Assembly (NCBI GenBank): GCA_026119855.1
Contig: JAOWBW010000359.1
Coordinates: forward strand, 806,001-870,000
Source of the DNA: Campanula takesimana
Lineage: Eukaryota; Streptophyta; Magnoliopsida; Asterales; Campanulaceae
Direction of reading: 5' to 3'
DNA: 64,000 bases
Of this stretch, positions 9,679 to 18,642 are shown in pieces. Made by a program: the position numbers and the translations under genes. The notes below the pieces were generated by a model. The model made no database searches. It was not told where the DNA came from and saw only the letters and a list, made by a program, of their open reading frames with translations. Position 1 is the stretch's first letter, and each line of letters opens with the position of its first letter.

Positions 9679-11623
9679 ATGGCAGATTGGATAAATGAGG
9701 CGTTATTTAGAGATTTCCCAGGCCACGGTGGGTATATGATTCCACAACAAGAGCCACAAGGAGAGGGGCACGGTAATGCTCAGGGCGGAGGAAATGTAGG
9801 GGCTGACCCAGGAGCGGGCTTTGAAGCAGCGCCCTTGATTCCGCTGTGTTTACCTGCAGAGGATCAAGGCTCGTGGGTCCACAGTGACTGTGGGCAAACT
9901 GTGGGCGTCCCTGCCGGAGGGACCGGGCGGTTTGCGTGCTCGGATCGAGGCTATGGGCTTTGGCCTATTCTTTGACAGTGTCCGCATGGTCGGGGCTACC
10001 CTGAAGGTGGCAGCGGTGATAGAGGTGTGCCGGGAGTTTTAGTGGGATACCACTCATACCTTCCACTTCAGTTGGGGAGAGATTACCATCACGCCGACGG
10101 ATTTTGCGGCCATCACAGGGTTGAGGTTTACTGGTACCCCTTTGCTTTTTGATGAGAGCTTGGCGGAGCGGCGGGATTATAGACAGGCTCTGCTGGGAGT
10201 CGACACCGACCTGGGAGGAGGTGTCAAGGGTTATGGAGTGGAGGCCGGAAAGGTGAATCGCTTGGTGGAGGTGGCTATTGAGGCCTTTAGTAGGGGGGAG
10301 TATGATTTGGATTGCTTGGTCCGGCTGTTCTTATGGTATAGCTTTTCAGAGATTTTGTTTCCCAGTGGGGCTACTGTCTGCCGGTACTCACTGCTAGGGG
10401 CTTTTGTGGACTTGGACCTAGTCGGTGGGATTTCTTGGGGTGGAGCCGGTTTGGCTGAGATTTACCGGGCTTTGGACCATTGCTCGAGGGCTAGCTCGTC
10501 GGCCTTTGACGGGTTCCAGTTTGCCTTTGAGGTATGCTCTTGACTACCCTTCTTTTCACTTGTTGAGATTTCTGTTCTATCTTTTGGCCTGAAATATCTC
10601 TCTCATTATATGCACAGGCTTGGGTGTACGAGATCTTCGGCGTCGCCCCTTTTCAATTGGTGATGAGTGCTAACAAGGTTGTTCCCATCATGTCGTACTG
10701 GTGCAAGGGAAACAGGGCTCCTTCCCGCAGACACCGGGATAGGAAGACAGTGGATGCTGCTGATCTGAGGAGGGTGTTCGCGATGTCTGAGCCCATCGGG
10801 GTTAGATTTTACCCATGGAGCCCGGCCAATGAGGCTTCGGTGGGTCCCTTTGTGGTGGATTTGACCGCTTCTAGGGTTCTGCTTGTGGGTCTCACCGGGG
10901 AGGCCATGTATCTTGGGGAGAGGGTGGTTCGTCAGCACAGGGCTGGTGCGTTACCGTGGGCTCCTTATGACCCTCCTCGGGATATGCTTCGTCCCGCGAG
11001 GTTGGCGACTTTCTTGGCTCCCACTCCGGCAGAGCATTACAGAGGGAGTGACGACTATGCCGGTTACGTGCGGACACGGCTGATTAGCCCTCAGGTTCGG
11101 GCTAGGATGCTATCGGGAGAGAGATCGAGCTCGGCCCGGTATGTTGGTCGGAGTCGGCCTTTGGTTGACATGCCCCTTCGCTCGAGTAGCGTGAGAGTGG
11201 TGAGGGGCGGCCGGGAGGTGGAGCTTAGCTTGGAGCCGACTGATGCAGATCTTGTTGAGGAGACATTCATTCCTCCGCCCGACGCTGGGGTACGGCTTTA
11301 TGCTTTATATCAGTCATGTTCGCACACACTTATTTCTTTCTGCATTGTAATCATTGCCTTGGTTTCACTTTCAGGTGACTCGGGAGGCCTATATCCGTTC
11401 AGCTCGGCGGGAGAACGTGTTGATGCGCTTACTGAGGGAGGCGTACCATTCATTTACTTGTCAGAGGGACGACGTTACGTCACCCCAGCGTCGGGAACGG
11501 TCTCTGAATGGTGCGGGCTCTTCTCATATTGGTGGTCGAGCGGTCCGGGGACGGAGTTTGGGTGCCGGTAGCTCTCGGGCTTTAGCGCGGCGTGGAGACA
11601 CCACGGAGGAAGATTCTGATTAG
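9679..11623 (+). pseudogene. Antisense PMD gene 1 of Tat-2, 3 exons, one stop and one frameshift
   Basis: Exons 9679-10531, 10618-11289 and 11375-11623, with GT-AG introns of 86 and 85 bp. Exon 1 starts MADWINEALF and holds the PMD core (WDTTHTFHFSWGEITITPTDFAAITGLRF). Exon 2 begins AWVYEIFGVAPF and includes GEAMYLGERVVRQH. Exon 3 begins VTREAYIRSARRENVLMRLL and ends in an Arg/Ser-rich tail. Intron positions match the Tat-1 gene at 3679-6053, so both descend from one intron-containing ancestor. A frameshift near 9845 and a TAG at 10040-10042, where relatives have Trp, disable it. Opposite strand to gag-pol, so it needs its own promoter. Possibly only lightly decayed. Confidence 0.78.
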
Positions 11624-11888
11624 GCGGGGCCCATCTTTCCATCTTTATTTCCTACACTGTTAGCTAGTAGAGAGCAGAGGGATATGTATGTATAGAACAG
11701 ATGTACAAAATGCATGTATGTATATTATGTTTTAAAATGCAATTTTATTGTGGGAGCCTACTTGTGCAAACTAGTTATTTTACCAATGTTCCTAATTTTG
11801 CATGAGCCATGGGACGGGGCAGGTACGTAGTTGGATGGATCCGTCACGGAGTGGGAGGAAACAAATTGGATTTCTGCATGGAGCAATG

Positions 11889-12070
11889 TTGGCCGCCTGG
11901 CCATGGTGAGGCCCAGAGCAATGTTGGCCGCATGGCCATGGCAAGGCACGGAGCAATGTTGGCCGCATGGCCATATCTTCCAAAATCACAAGTGGCCGCG
12001 TGGCCAAGTCTGTAGTCGGCTCTGCTTTTTCCTTTTCCTGGCAAGAGTGGGAGTCCGTGCCCTATTTAAT
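11889..12070 (+). promoter_or_regulatory. Promoter of PMD gene 2: palindrome cluster and TATA-like box
   Basis: Four copies of the Tat-2 signature palindrome (TTGGCCGCCTGGCCA, TTGGCCGCATGGCCA twice, TGGCCGCGTGGCCA) at 11889-12007, then a TATA-like CTATTTAAT at 12062-12070, about 90 bp before the start codon at 12156. Same order as in the LTR promoter. Confidence 0.55.
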
Positions 12071-12155
12071 GAACCCTTTGCAGCCACAAAGACGTACCAG
12101 CAACTTTTTGAGCAGTTTTTGAGTTCCTTTTTAGCCAATTTTCTTGCTCTTTGCC

Positions 12156-13589
12156 ATGGATCAAGAGGCTAGAATCACAAGTCTTGAGAAGAAAGTCTTT
12201 ATAACCTCTTTGGAGAAGTGGGTTGCCAAACTTCCTAGTTCTAGTCGTAGGAATCTTGATGAACGGTATGGGATAAAGTGTCTTTGGTCACTTTTGCACA
12301 TGAACTCCAATACCAACCTCTTGCAAGCCTGTGGGAGATTTTGGAATGATACCCTCCATGTCTTCAACTTTTCATTCAACGAGATAACACCCACTTATGA
12401 AGACATCGCAGCATTATGTGGCTACGCAGGGAAGGGTAAAGTTGCTTTGCCTTTTGACTTCGTTTGCTTGAGGGACAAGTTGGTGACCTTTGGCGTACCC
12501 GCGGATGACTTTGATAGGTATGCTAGGGGCGGTTATGTCGACCTTTTTTGGATGCCACAACACTTTATGCATGCAGACGTGACATCTAACCGCTCCTTGG
12601 ACCATCTTGCACTGTGCTTGTTCAGCTCTATCCTTTTCCCTTCTGAGGTGGGATTTTCCAGTGAAGGATGTTTGGGTATGGTGAACTTGGCTCGTTTGGG
12701 TTATGATATTGTACCGGACATTCTTGGGGAGATGCTCTGTGGGATTCCCCATCTCGCGGCTTATGGTGGGATGCCTTGTGGTAGTGATAGGCTTTTGACC
12801 ATGTGGTTGCAAGAGCGGCTTCGAGTGAATAAACCAGCGGCTTCTCTGAAGGTGGCCCCATGGATGCACCGCATTAGATGCATGGTGGAGCGGTTTGAGG
12901 GCATAACTCTCAAAGGTTGGGAAAAGTATTTGGCGGAAATGGTGACTGACGACATTCAGTGGGTGGTGCCCCATTGGCACATTCACTCTGTGAGGGAGAA
13001 ACAAGTGGGACTTCACATGATCAAAGTTCCAACCCTTTCTGGGACTACCTTTTACTATCCCTCTAGAGTGCTTCGTCAGTATGGTTTGGTGCAGACCATC
13101 CCGGAGGGTTGGGACGAGGAGAGAGATGATTTTCCTTTTGGGGTACTTCAGTTGGATGATAGTGCCTCAGTCCTTCTTTCTCAGATGTGGGGCGAGGCCG
13201 GCTTTAGTCGTAGGACCTTCCTCACACGCTCTAGCAACACCTTCCTGCCACGCGAGTATTTGGATTGGTATATGGGGAGACTTGGGCATGCGGAGCAGAC
13301 TCTAGAGACCCTAAGGGGCACTATCTTGGGATCCTGTGCTCCAAGTTCTTCATTGAGAATTAAGGAGGCTGAGGCTTATGAGAGGAGGATGAGTAAGCGC
13401 GTGGCTAACGGAGGCGGAGAAGAAGTGGGGGTGTCAAAGAAGAGGAAGGGCGAAGAGGCTCCTAATGGCAAGGCTAAAGGTGTTAGCGAGTTCGAAAGAA
13501 GATTTTGTGAGAATCTTAGCAAGAAGAAAGTTCGCCGTGGGCAAAGCAAGAAGAAAGAGACCGAGGGCACGAATGGCATTAAGGAGTAA
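12156..13589 (+). CDS. Intact intronless plant mobile domain protein (PMD gene 2)
   Basis: An uninterrupted 478-codon frame. I take ATG 12156 because it sits in a GCCATGG context; an in-frame ATG at 12144 is weaker. The PMD core runs from about residue 30 to 340: ACGRFWNDTLHVFNFSFNEI, TPTYEDIAALCGY, DHLALCLFSSILFPSE, LTMWLQERL, QWVVPHWHIHSVREK. The C-terminal 100 residues are basic with likely nuclear signals (SKKRKGEE, KKKVRRGQSKKK). It has no introns and belongs to a different PMD subfamily from gene 1; the broken Tat-3 copy at 25452-26962 is its relative (WWVPHCRF). It is one of the few intact long genes in the window, antisense to the host element, with its own promoter. Biochemical function unknown. 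Confidence 0.85.
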   Translation: MDQEARITSLEKKVFITSLEKWVAKLPSSSRRNLDERYGIKCLWSLLHMNSNTNLLQACGRFWNDTLHVFNFSFNEITPTYEDIAALCGYAGKGKVALPFDFVCLRDKLVTFGVPADDFDRYARGGYVDLFWMPQHFMHADVTSNRSLDHLALCLFSSILFPSEVGFSSEGCLGMVNLARLGYDIVPDILGEMLCGIPHLAAYGGMPCGSDRLLTMWLQERLRVNKPAASLKVAPWMHRIRCMVERFEGITLKGWEKYLAEMVTDDIQWVVPHWHIHSVREKQVGLHMIKVPTLSGTTFYYPSRVLRQYGLVQTIPEGWDEERDDFPFGVLQLDDSASVLLSQMWGEAGFSRRTFLTRSSNTFLPREYLDWYMGRLGHAEQTLETLRGTILGSCAPSSSLRIKEAEAYERRMSKRVANGGGEEVGVSKKRKGEEAPNGKAKGVSEFERRFCENLSKKKVRRGQSKKKETEGTNGIKE

Positions 13590-13832
13590 TCCTGAGCGTC
13601 TCTCTATAGTCGTGCAGACACATTAGTTTAATTTAGTTACTTTTTGTTTTAGTTTTAATTTCAGAATAGGTTATTTATTCAAAAAGTATGTCAAGCTTAG
13701 ACTCATCAAATAAGTGTTAACATGCAATGACTATGGAAATAATAGTTTTTGCTTTCAGAAAATACAACTTCTATCTTTATTGCTTAACAAGATTTGGATG
13801 TTTATTTGTTTTTTAGACCGCACCTTTTGAAA

Positions 13833-13890
13833 GGCTGCCTACGTTCCCCTTTTACAAATAGGACTAAGGGGCTCAGGTCACCGTAGTTCA
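13833..13890 (-). other. Post-pol hairpin H2 (Tat-2 copy)
   Basis: Minus strand: GAACTACGGTGACCTGAGC, CCCCTT pairing with AAGGGG around a 14-nt loop, then AACGTAGGCAGCC; outer CTACG/CGTAG. Lies between the H3 hairpins and the antisense PMD gene. Confidence 0.7.
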
Positions 13891-13955
13891 CTCCAGTCAG
13901 ACTAGAATGATTTTAAAGAAAGGGAAGATAGAAGGGGGAATGCTCTAACTTTTGT

Positions 13956-14043
13956 CTAGACCGCCCTTGCGGGTTTTCGATCTAGCGAGCTCTGTACGCA
14001 CCCTTATTTTGCATAGACCGCCCTTTGCGGGTTTTCAGTCTAT
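13956..14043 (-). other. Two copies of hairpin H3 (Tat-2)
   Basis: Two hairpins at 13956-13985 and 14013-14043, given on the + strand. The first has CTAGA/TCTAG outer arms and the second ATAGAC/GTCTAT. Both enclose CCGC-loop-GCGG followed by GGTTTTC. Counterparts are at 27198-27227 and 60837-60868. A run of about 25 T follows at 14068-14092. Confidence 0.65.
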
Positions 14044-14182
14044 CGGGCTTCTTTTTGCGTAGTAAATATTTTTTTTTTTTTTTTTTTTTTTTTTAAGAGG
14101 GGGAGTCTAGTCAGAGTAGCGTCCGAGTTTGCTGATGTTGGCTGTTTCCTTAGGCGGGCTGCCATCCAAATCTGTCATTCTG

Positions 14183-15718
14183 TCAGTCTTGTGTTGCACC
14201 TCGAGCTTTGGTCATTGTACCGACGCGTTTCTTCAAATCCTCTATTTCTCTTGAGATGTCTTGAATCGTTTCTGCAGTCAGGTGCGAGGGTGCCTCCGAG
14301 TCGTTATAAGGCTCGATTTCGCAGCAACCGAGGAGTTCTATGTTTTTGCCTTCCCTATAGAACCAAAATCCTCTCACGCTGGTGAGCATGTTCGCGTCCA
14401 TCAAGCCTTGGATTCTCCTTTGTAGAGCGACACAGTCATTGGTGTCGTGGCCTTCGTCTTGGTGGTAAGAGCAACTTTTGGTAGGTTCAAATGGTTGAAG
14501 GGGTGGTAATTCGGAGAGTAGTGAATGTTCCCCTAAAGGTTGTATCTTGCCCATTTGTTTCAGTTGGTCGAACAATATTTCGAAAGGGGTCCCCATTCTT
14601 GTGTATCGGTGGACTGAGAGGGGGTATTTTTCCGAAAATCTTTGCAGTTTTTCACTGATCTTCTTTTCTTGGTGCGAGGGCCACAATTCTGTCGTTGGTG
14701 TTGGGGTCCGAAGTTCATTCCCATGTGCCGGGTGCAGGATTGGGGTATTCGCGAGGTACTCCTTGAGGCTGCATAATGCGAACTCACATCTCGAACTCCA
14801 TTCTTGGTCGCGGGCCCTTTCTATTTCTCTGAGCATCGGTTCCCCCACTGTTGTAAAATGGTTGAGGTGTTGCAGTAACTTGACGAGTTCTTCCTTTTCG
14901 GCTTTGTTCCGAGGAGACTGCATTCTCAACACGGCTCGAACTCGCCGACTGATGGTCCTCCCCGAGGTTGTGGAGGGGGTTGCTTCTTGGTTCTCCTCGG
15001 TTGTCTCGACCTGGTTATAGCCGTCAAACCCATCAACGAACGACTTGGCCTCATAATGGGTGGTTACATCCGCCAACCTGTCGATATTTGGCTGGGGGAA
15101 GTCATCCTTTGGTGTAGTTTTGTTGAGATCCCGAAAATCCACACATACTCTGACTTCACCATTGGATTTCTTGACAGTCACCAGATTTGATAACCAAGTT
15201 GGATATTCGATCACCCTGATGAAACCCACACGGAGTAGCTTCTCAATCTCCTCCTTCACTTGCAAAGACCATTCCGGCTTAATGCGGCGCAGCTTCTGCT
15301 TGACTGGCTTAGCGTCTGGTGCTGTCGGGATTCTGTGCTTTACGATCGAGTTGTCGAGCCCCGGCATGTCCTTATACGACCATGCAAACACATCCACATA
15401 TTCTTTGAGTAGCTCAATCAGTGCTTCCCTTTCGGCTCCGCTGAAGAAACTCCCAATTTGCGTTTCCTTAGGCTCGGCTTCGGTTCCCAAATTCACGCAC
15501 GTTAACACCTCATCGGCAGCTTGGGCTCGAGATTCTTTTTGATTAATAACCTGTTCTGAGATTTCTTTAATGTATTCATCATTTAATGTGTTTGTGTCTG
15601 CCTCTTCTAATGAATCATTATTAACTAAGTGTATATCATTAGTTTGATTATTAGCCAATTTATCAGTTAAAAGAGTGACTATGGAGGGATACTCGGAAAG
15701 GTCGAGGGTTTCATTCAT
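14183..15718 (-). CDS. Chimeric pol-gag ORF of Tat-2 (RT start fused to gag-like zinc finger)
   Basis: A 511-codon open frame. Residues 1 to about 230 are the pol linker and RT fingers (DVFAWSYKDMPGLD, RRIKPEWSLQVKEEIEKLL, CVDFRDLNK, KSFVDGFDGYNQV). The RT palm with its catalytic YxDD is absent. The frame runs into a short connection-like piece (LREIERARDQEW, SLKEYLANTPIL) and then a gag-like C-terminus with a CX2HX4HX4C knuckle (CSYHQDEGHDTNDC, about residue 415) and a coiled-coil end. It overlaps the previous ORF by ATGA; in Tat-3 the equivalent join is read through in one frame. No RNase H or integrase follows. It cannot encode an active RT; whether it makes a structural protein is unknown. 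Confidence 0.75.
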   Translation of the reverse strand: MNETLDLSEYPSIVTLLTDKLANNQTNDIHLVNNDSLEEADTNTLNDEYIKEISEQVINQKESRAQAADEVLTCVNLGTEAEPKETQIGSFFSGAEREALIELLKEYVDVFAWSYKDMPGLDNSIVKHRIPTAPDAKPVKQKLRRIKPEWSLQVKEEIEKLLRVGFIRVIEYPTWLSNLVTVKKSNGEVRVCVDFRDLNKTTPKDDFPQPNIDRLADVTTHYEAKSFVDGFDGYNQVETTEENQEATPSTTSGRTISRRVRAVLRMQSPRNKAEKEELVKLLQHLNHFTTVGEPMLREIERARDQEWSSRCEFALCSLKEYLANTPILHPAHGNELRTPTPTTELWPSHQEKKISEKLQRFSEKYPLSVHRYTRMGTPFEILFDQLKQMGKIQPLGEHSLLSELPPLQPFEPTKSCSYHQDEGHDTNDCVALQRRIQGLMDANMLTSVRGFWFYREGKNIELLGCCEIEPYNDSEAPSHLTAETIQDISREIEDLKKRVGTMTKARGATQD

Positions 15719-16773
15719 GGCAAAAGGAAAATAGCGTTTGCAACAAGATCATAGTCTTCAGACGTAAGGTCGTCAGACTTAGAGGAAGACTCAAATTCGA
15801 AATGTAAAACACTAGACTCTGGGGACGGGGATTTTGGGTGAGTGACAGGTGATGCTGCAGGAGCGGCGACAGGAGAAGGAGTAAGCCCCAGTGTTCCCAT
15901 CATAAATTCCGGAGTAGCTATAGGTCCCCCAATGATGCACCAATTCTTGAGCTTGTCCCCCATGGGTGCCACCAATGTCCTTGGGTCCACCTTATCCTCA
16001 GAATCATCTTCAATTACGGCAACCATGTCTTCGTGCAGCCCCAGATTACCCATATGTTGAAGCAGATATTGGCCGTCCCACGTCTCAGTCAAACTTGGAG
16101 TTTCTGCGGCTTCTCTTGCTGGCTTGTCAAGGGTTGTGGCTTCAAGTTGATCTGCCAAGTCTTCTACAACCTTGGTGGAGTACTCATGCCTGATGGTTCT
16201 AACTCTGCCCGTGGCTTTGTCATATTCCATGTAAGTCAGCTTCATGTTGGACCGATCGAATTCCACATCTCTGAAAATCTCGAACCCTTTCTGCAATTTC
16301 CCGGTGTGGTCAATCCATGGCTCGGCGAACTCAAAACACGAAAACTCCTCGCCTTCCCTAACAAAGTAGCTATTTAGGGACAGGCGGTATGGCCGCATTT
16401 CAGGCTTTTTATAGGGAAGCTTCATCTTTTTAAGCAATTCTATCCTTTGTTGCTCCATCTTGTCTTCGAGAGTAAGGGTGTATCCTAGACCGAACAACCC
16501 TCGATGATTAATCTCTTCAACCAATTCTGTGGGGCCTTGCAAGTTCTTACCTAGCCCCAGCCCCGATATAAAACCCATGTTACGCAGTATCTTGACAACA
16601 GGTGCCACTTTGTCCGTTGTTTTGGTGAGGTCGATGGTGCAGATCTGTGCTTGAGCGACTATTTCGAAGCCATTGAAGAGTCGGCTCTCTTCCCCATGCT
16701 GAATCTGTAAGACAGGAACGCCCTTGGTGTCCGTCCCTTGGGCAGTTACAAGATCGCTGTAGATGATGGTCAC
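15715..16773 (-). CDS. Tat-2 post-protease ORF with G-patch domain
   Basis: 352 codons in the same frame as the gag-protease ORF, separated from it by a single TAA (16774-16776). It therefore probably continues the polyprotein and need not have its own start. Near residue 65 there is a glycine-rich G-patch (MGFISGLGLGKNLQGP, HRGLFGLGY), an RNA-binding module that also follows protease in betaretroviruses. The rest is acidic and unrecognised, ending in DLTSEDYDLVANAIF. Tat-3 has the same module at 30975-31991. Confidence 0.75.
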   Translation of the reverse strand: MTIIYSDLVTAQGTDTKGVPVLQIQHGEESRLFNGFEIVAQAQICTIDLTKTTDKVAPVVKILRNMGFISGLGLGKNLQGPTELVEEINHRGLFGLGYTLTLEDKMEQQRIELLKKMKLPYKKPEMRPYRLSLNSYFVREGEEFSCFEFAEPWIDHTGKLQKGFEIFRDVEFDRSNMKLTYMEYDKATGRVRTIRHEYSTKVVEDLADQLEATTLDKPAREAAETPSLTETWDGQYLLQHMGNLGLHEDMVAVIEDDSEDKVDPRTLVAPMGDKLKNWCIIGGPIATPEFMMGTLGLTPSPVAAPAASPVTHPKSPSPESSVLHFEFESSSKSDDLTSEDYDLVANAIFLLP

Positions 16774-18642
16774 TTAGTTACCAAATTTAAACTTCACACA
16801 CTGGTGCAGGGAAGATGGGACAGCGCCCGACTGATGTAACCATGGCCGGCCGAGGAGGAGTGAGAAGGTTGCGGGGATGTCAATGACGTGGAAGTCTGTC
16901 GGCAGGATCTTTGTTCCGATGGTAATGGGCAGGGTGACTTCGCCTATCACGGCGCGGCATGTAGAGTCATAAGCTTTGATGGTTTGTTTGGATGGGCGTA
17001 AATCAACACCATGAACGCCAACCACATCCATCATCCTTGAAGGCAGGATATTAATAGCAGAACCATTGTCAATGAATACACGGGGAATCTTCTTGCCATT
17101 TACTTCGACAGTGATGTACAAAGGCTCATTATGATCAACTCCGAACACTGGTTTGTCTAGCTCCGAGAAAGTGATGATGTTTCCATAGTGGATATTACCA
17201 ATCATGTGGGTGATGTCCTTCGGGGTAATAGTGGATGGTACCATGGTGGCGGCGAGATTTTGCTCGAGCATGAGGCGATGGGCTAGGGAGGAGGTGAGTA
17301 GGGACCAGAGCGAGATGTGGGCTTGGGTTTGTTTGAGTTGAGTGAGGATAGGGTCTTCTTTGTCTAGGTCGGCTTGTTCGGGTTCCTTCCCAAAGACTTT
17401 CTTTGCACCCTTTGGGTCGGATTGGTACACTTGACCGGATCTTGTAAGGAGACAAACTTCTGCACGTAGCTCCTCCAAAGACAATGGTGAGTCATGACAA
17501 GGGGGCGAAACTTCGGTCTTTTCGGCCTCCTCGAAGATTTCGGCCCAAGAAAGAGGTTGAGAGGGCTTGGGACTCTCTTCCTCTAGAGATTCTACTTCAC
17601 TCACTAGTTCTTCTAAAGACAACAAGTAGCAAGAAGATTCTTTATTATTAGTCATTGAAATACAACCCATCTCATCACAGTCCGCCACAACAGGCTCGGC
17701 CGGATCAGTGATCTCACTAAGTTCTACCATGAGTACATTGCTAGCTACATAATCTCTAGGGTCTTCGATGACTCCCTTGTGGATGAGCTCTTGCACGGCC
17801 TTCTTGAGTTCAAAGCATTCTTCGGTAGTGTGATCGGTGCACTTGTGGTAGTGGCAAAACTTCGACAAATCGCAACCAAGGCGGGGAAGGTGTCCTTCTA
17901 ATGGTTCGAGCATTTCTAACGTTACCAATGCCATGAAGACATCCACCATCGTGAGCCCTATCTTGTCAAAGGCATCCATGAGCTCTAGGATACTAATCTC
18001 GCATGTTTGCACCATATTCACCCCACCTCCATTGTTGGGAAGAGGGTTATTCACCACATTAGGACCCTTCGGCTTCTCAATCTTCTTGTCATTGATCAAC
18101 CCTTGTACTACGCGCTTCAATTGAATACAACCATCCGTTGTGTGCCCGATGTGCTTGTGATACTTGCAGAACTTGGAGACGTCCAAATCACTTCTTGGGT
18201 AGGCAGGTTGGTAATTCTCTAAAGGCTTGATAAGACCCATCTTGACTAACACGTCAAAGACTTTCCCCATAGGCACACCAAAATCATCAAAGTGCTCCCT
18301 CTCCTTTTGCGGCGGAGCCCCATTCCTTATTACGGCTTGGACATCTAACGGGACCTCTTTCTGGACCATATTCACTTGGCCGACGGCCTCCTTTCCACTC
18401 CTAGGAGGCGCAGGCGCAGTGGGAGCCTTGTAGCGGAAGGAGTTGTTGTTGTTGGTCTTTGGACTTTCCTTTGGCGACACAATCCCAGTGAACCCTGCTT
18501 CGTACCTTACTCCGGCGTCAACCATTTCCTGCAAATCAGGGAAGTAACCATTACCTATAGCTGCTTTCATCTCCGGTAGCAAGCACTTGTAGAAAATCTG
18601 TTTCTGTTCCTTCGCTTTTGGTGGGTATTGGACCTCGCACAA
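16774..18642 (-). CDS. Tat-2 gag C-terminal part and aspartic protease
   Basis: 622 codons. The N-terminal part completes the capsid-like region. Two zinc-knuckle-like motifs of form CX2HX4HX4C follow: CKYHKHIGHTTDGC (about residue 160) and CHYHKCTDHTTEEC (about residue 265). Near the C-terminus is the retropepsin signature VFIDNGSAINILP with LLLGRPWLHQ, so the catalytic triplet is DNG rather than DTG or DSG. The true frame enters from the N-terminal gag ORF by a one-base shift near 18690. The last codon is followed by TAA. Confidence 0.85.
   Translation of the reverse strand: MCEVQYPPKAKEQKQIFYKCLLPEMKAAIGNGYFPDLQEMVDAGVRYEAGFTGIVSPKESPKTNNNNSFRYKAPTAPAPPRSGKEAVGQVNMVQKEVPLDVQAVIRNGAPPQKEREHFDDFGVPMGKVFDVLVKMGLIKPLENYQPAYPRSDLDVSKFCKYHKHIGHTTDGCIQLKRVVQGLINDKKIEKPKGPNVVNNPLPNNGGGVNMVQTCEISILELMDAFDKIGLTMVDVFMALVTLEMLEPLEGHLPRLGCDLSKFCHYHKCTDHTTEECFELKKAVQELIHKGVIEDPRDYVASNVLMVELSEITDPAEPVVADCDEMGCISMTNNKESSCYLLSLEELVSEVESLEEESPKPSQPLSWAEIFEEAEKTEVSPPCHDSPLSLEELRAEVCLLTRSGQVYQSDPKGAKKVFGKEPEQADLDKEDPILTQLKQTQAHISLWSLLTSSLAHRLMLEQNLAATMVPSTITPKDITHMIGNIHYGNIITFSELDKPVFGVDHNEPLYITVEVNGKKIPRVFIDNGSAINILPSRMMDVVGVHGVDLRPSKQTIKAYDSTCRAVIGEVTLPITIGTKILPTDFHVIDIPATFSLLLGRPWLHQSGAVPSSLHQCVKFKFGN

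Noticed and set aside
12161..13016. Minus-strand ORFs of up to 200 codons under PMD gene 2
   Set aside because: Shadows of the intact + strand PMD frame; no recognisable motif.
14068..14093. Poly-T run as a LINE or SINE tail
   Set aside because: No target duplication, no LINE or SINE body next to it; it lies between pol and H3 in Tat-2 and looks like simple-sequence growth.
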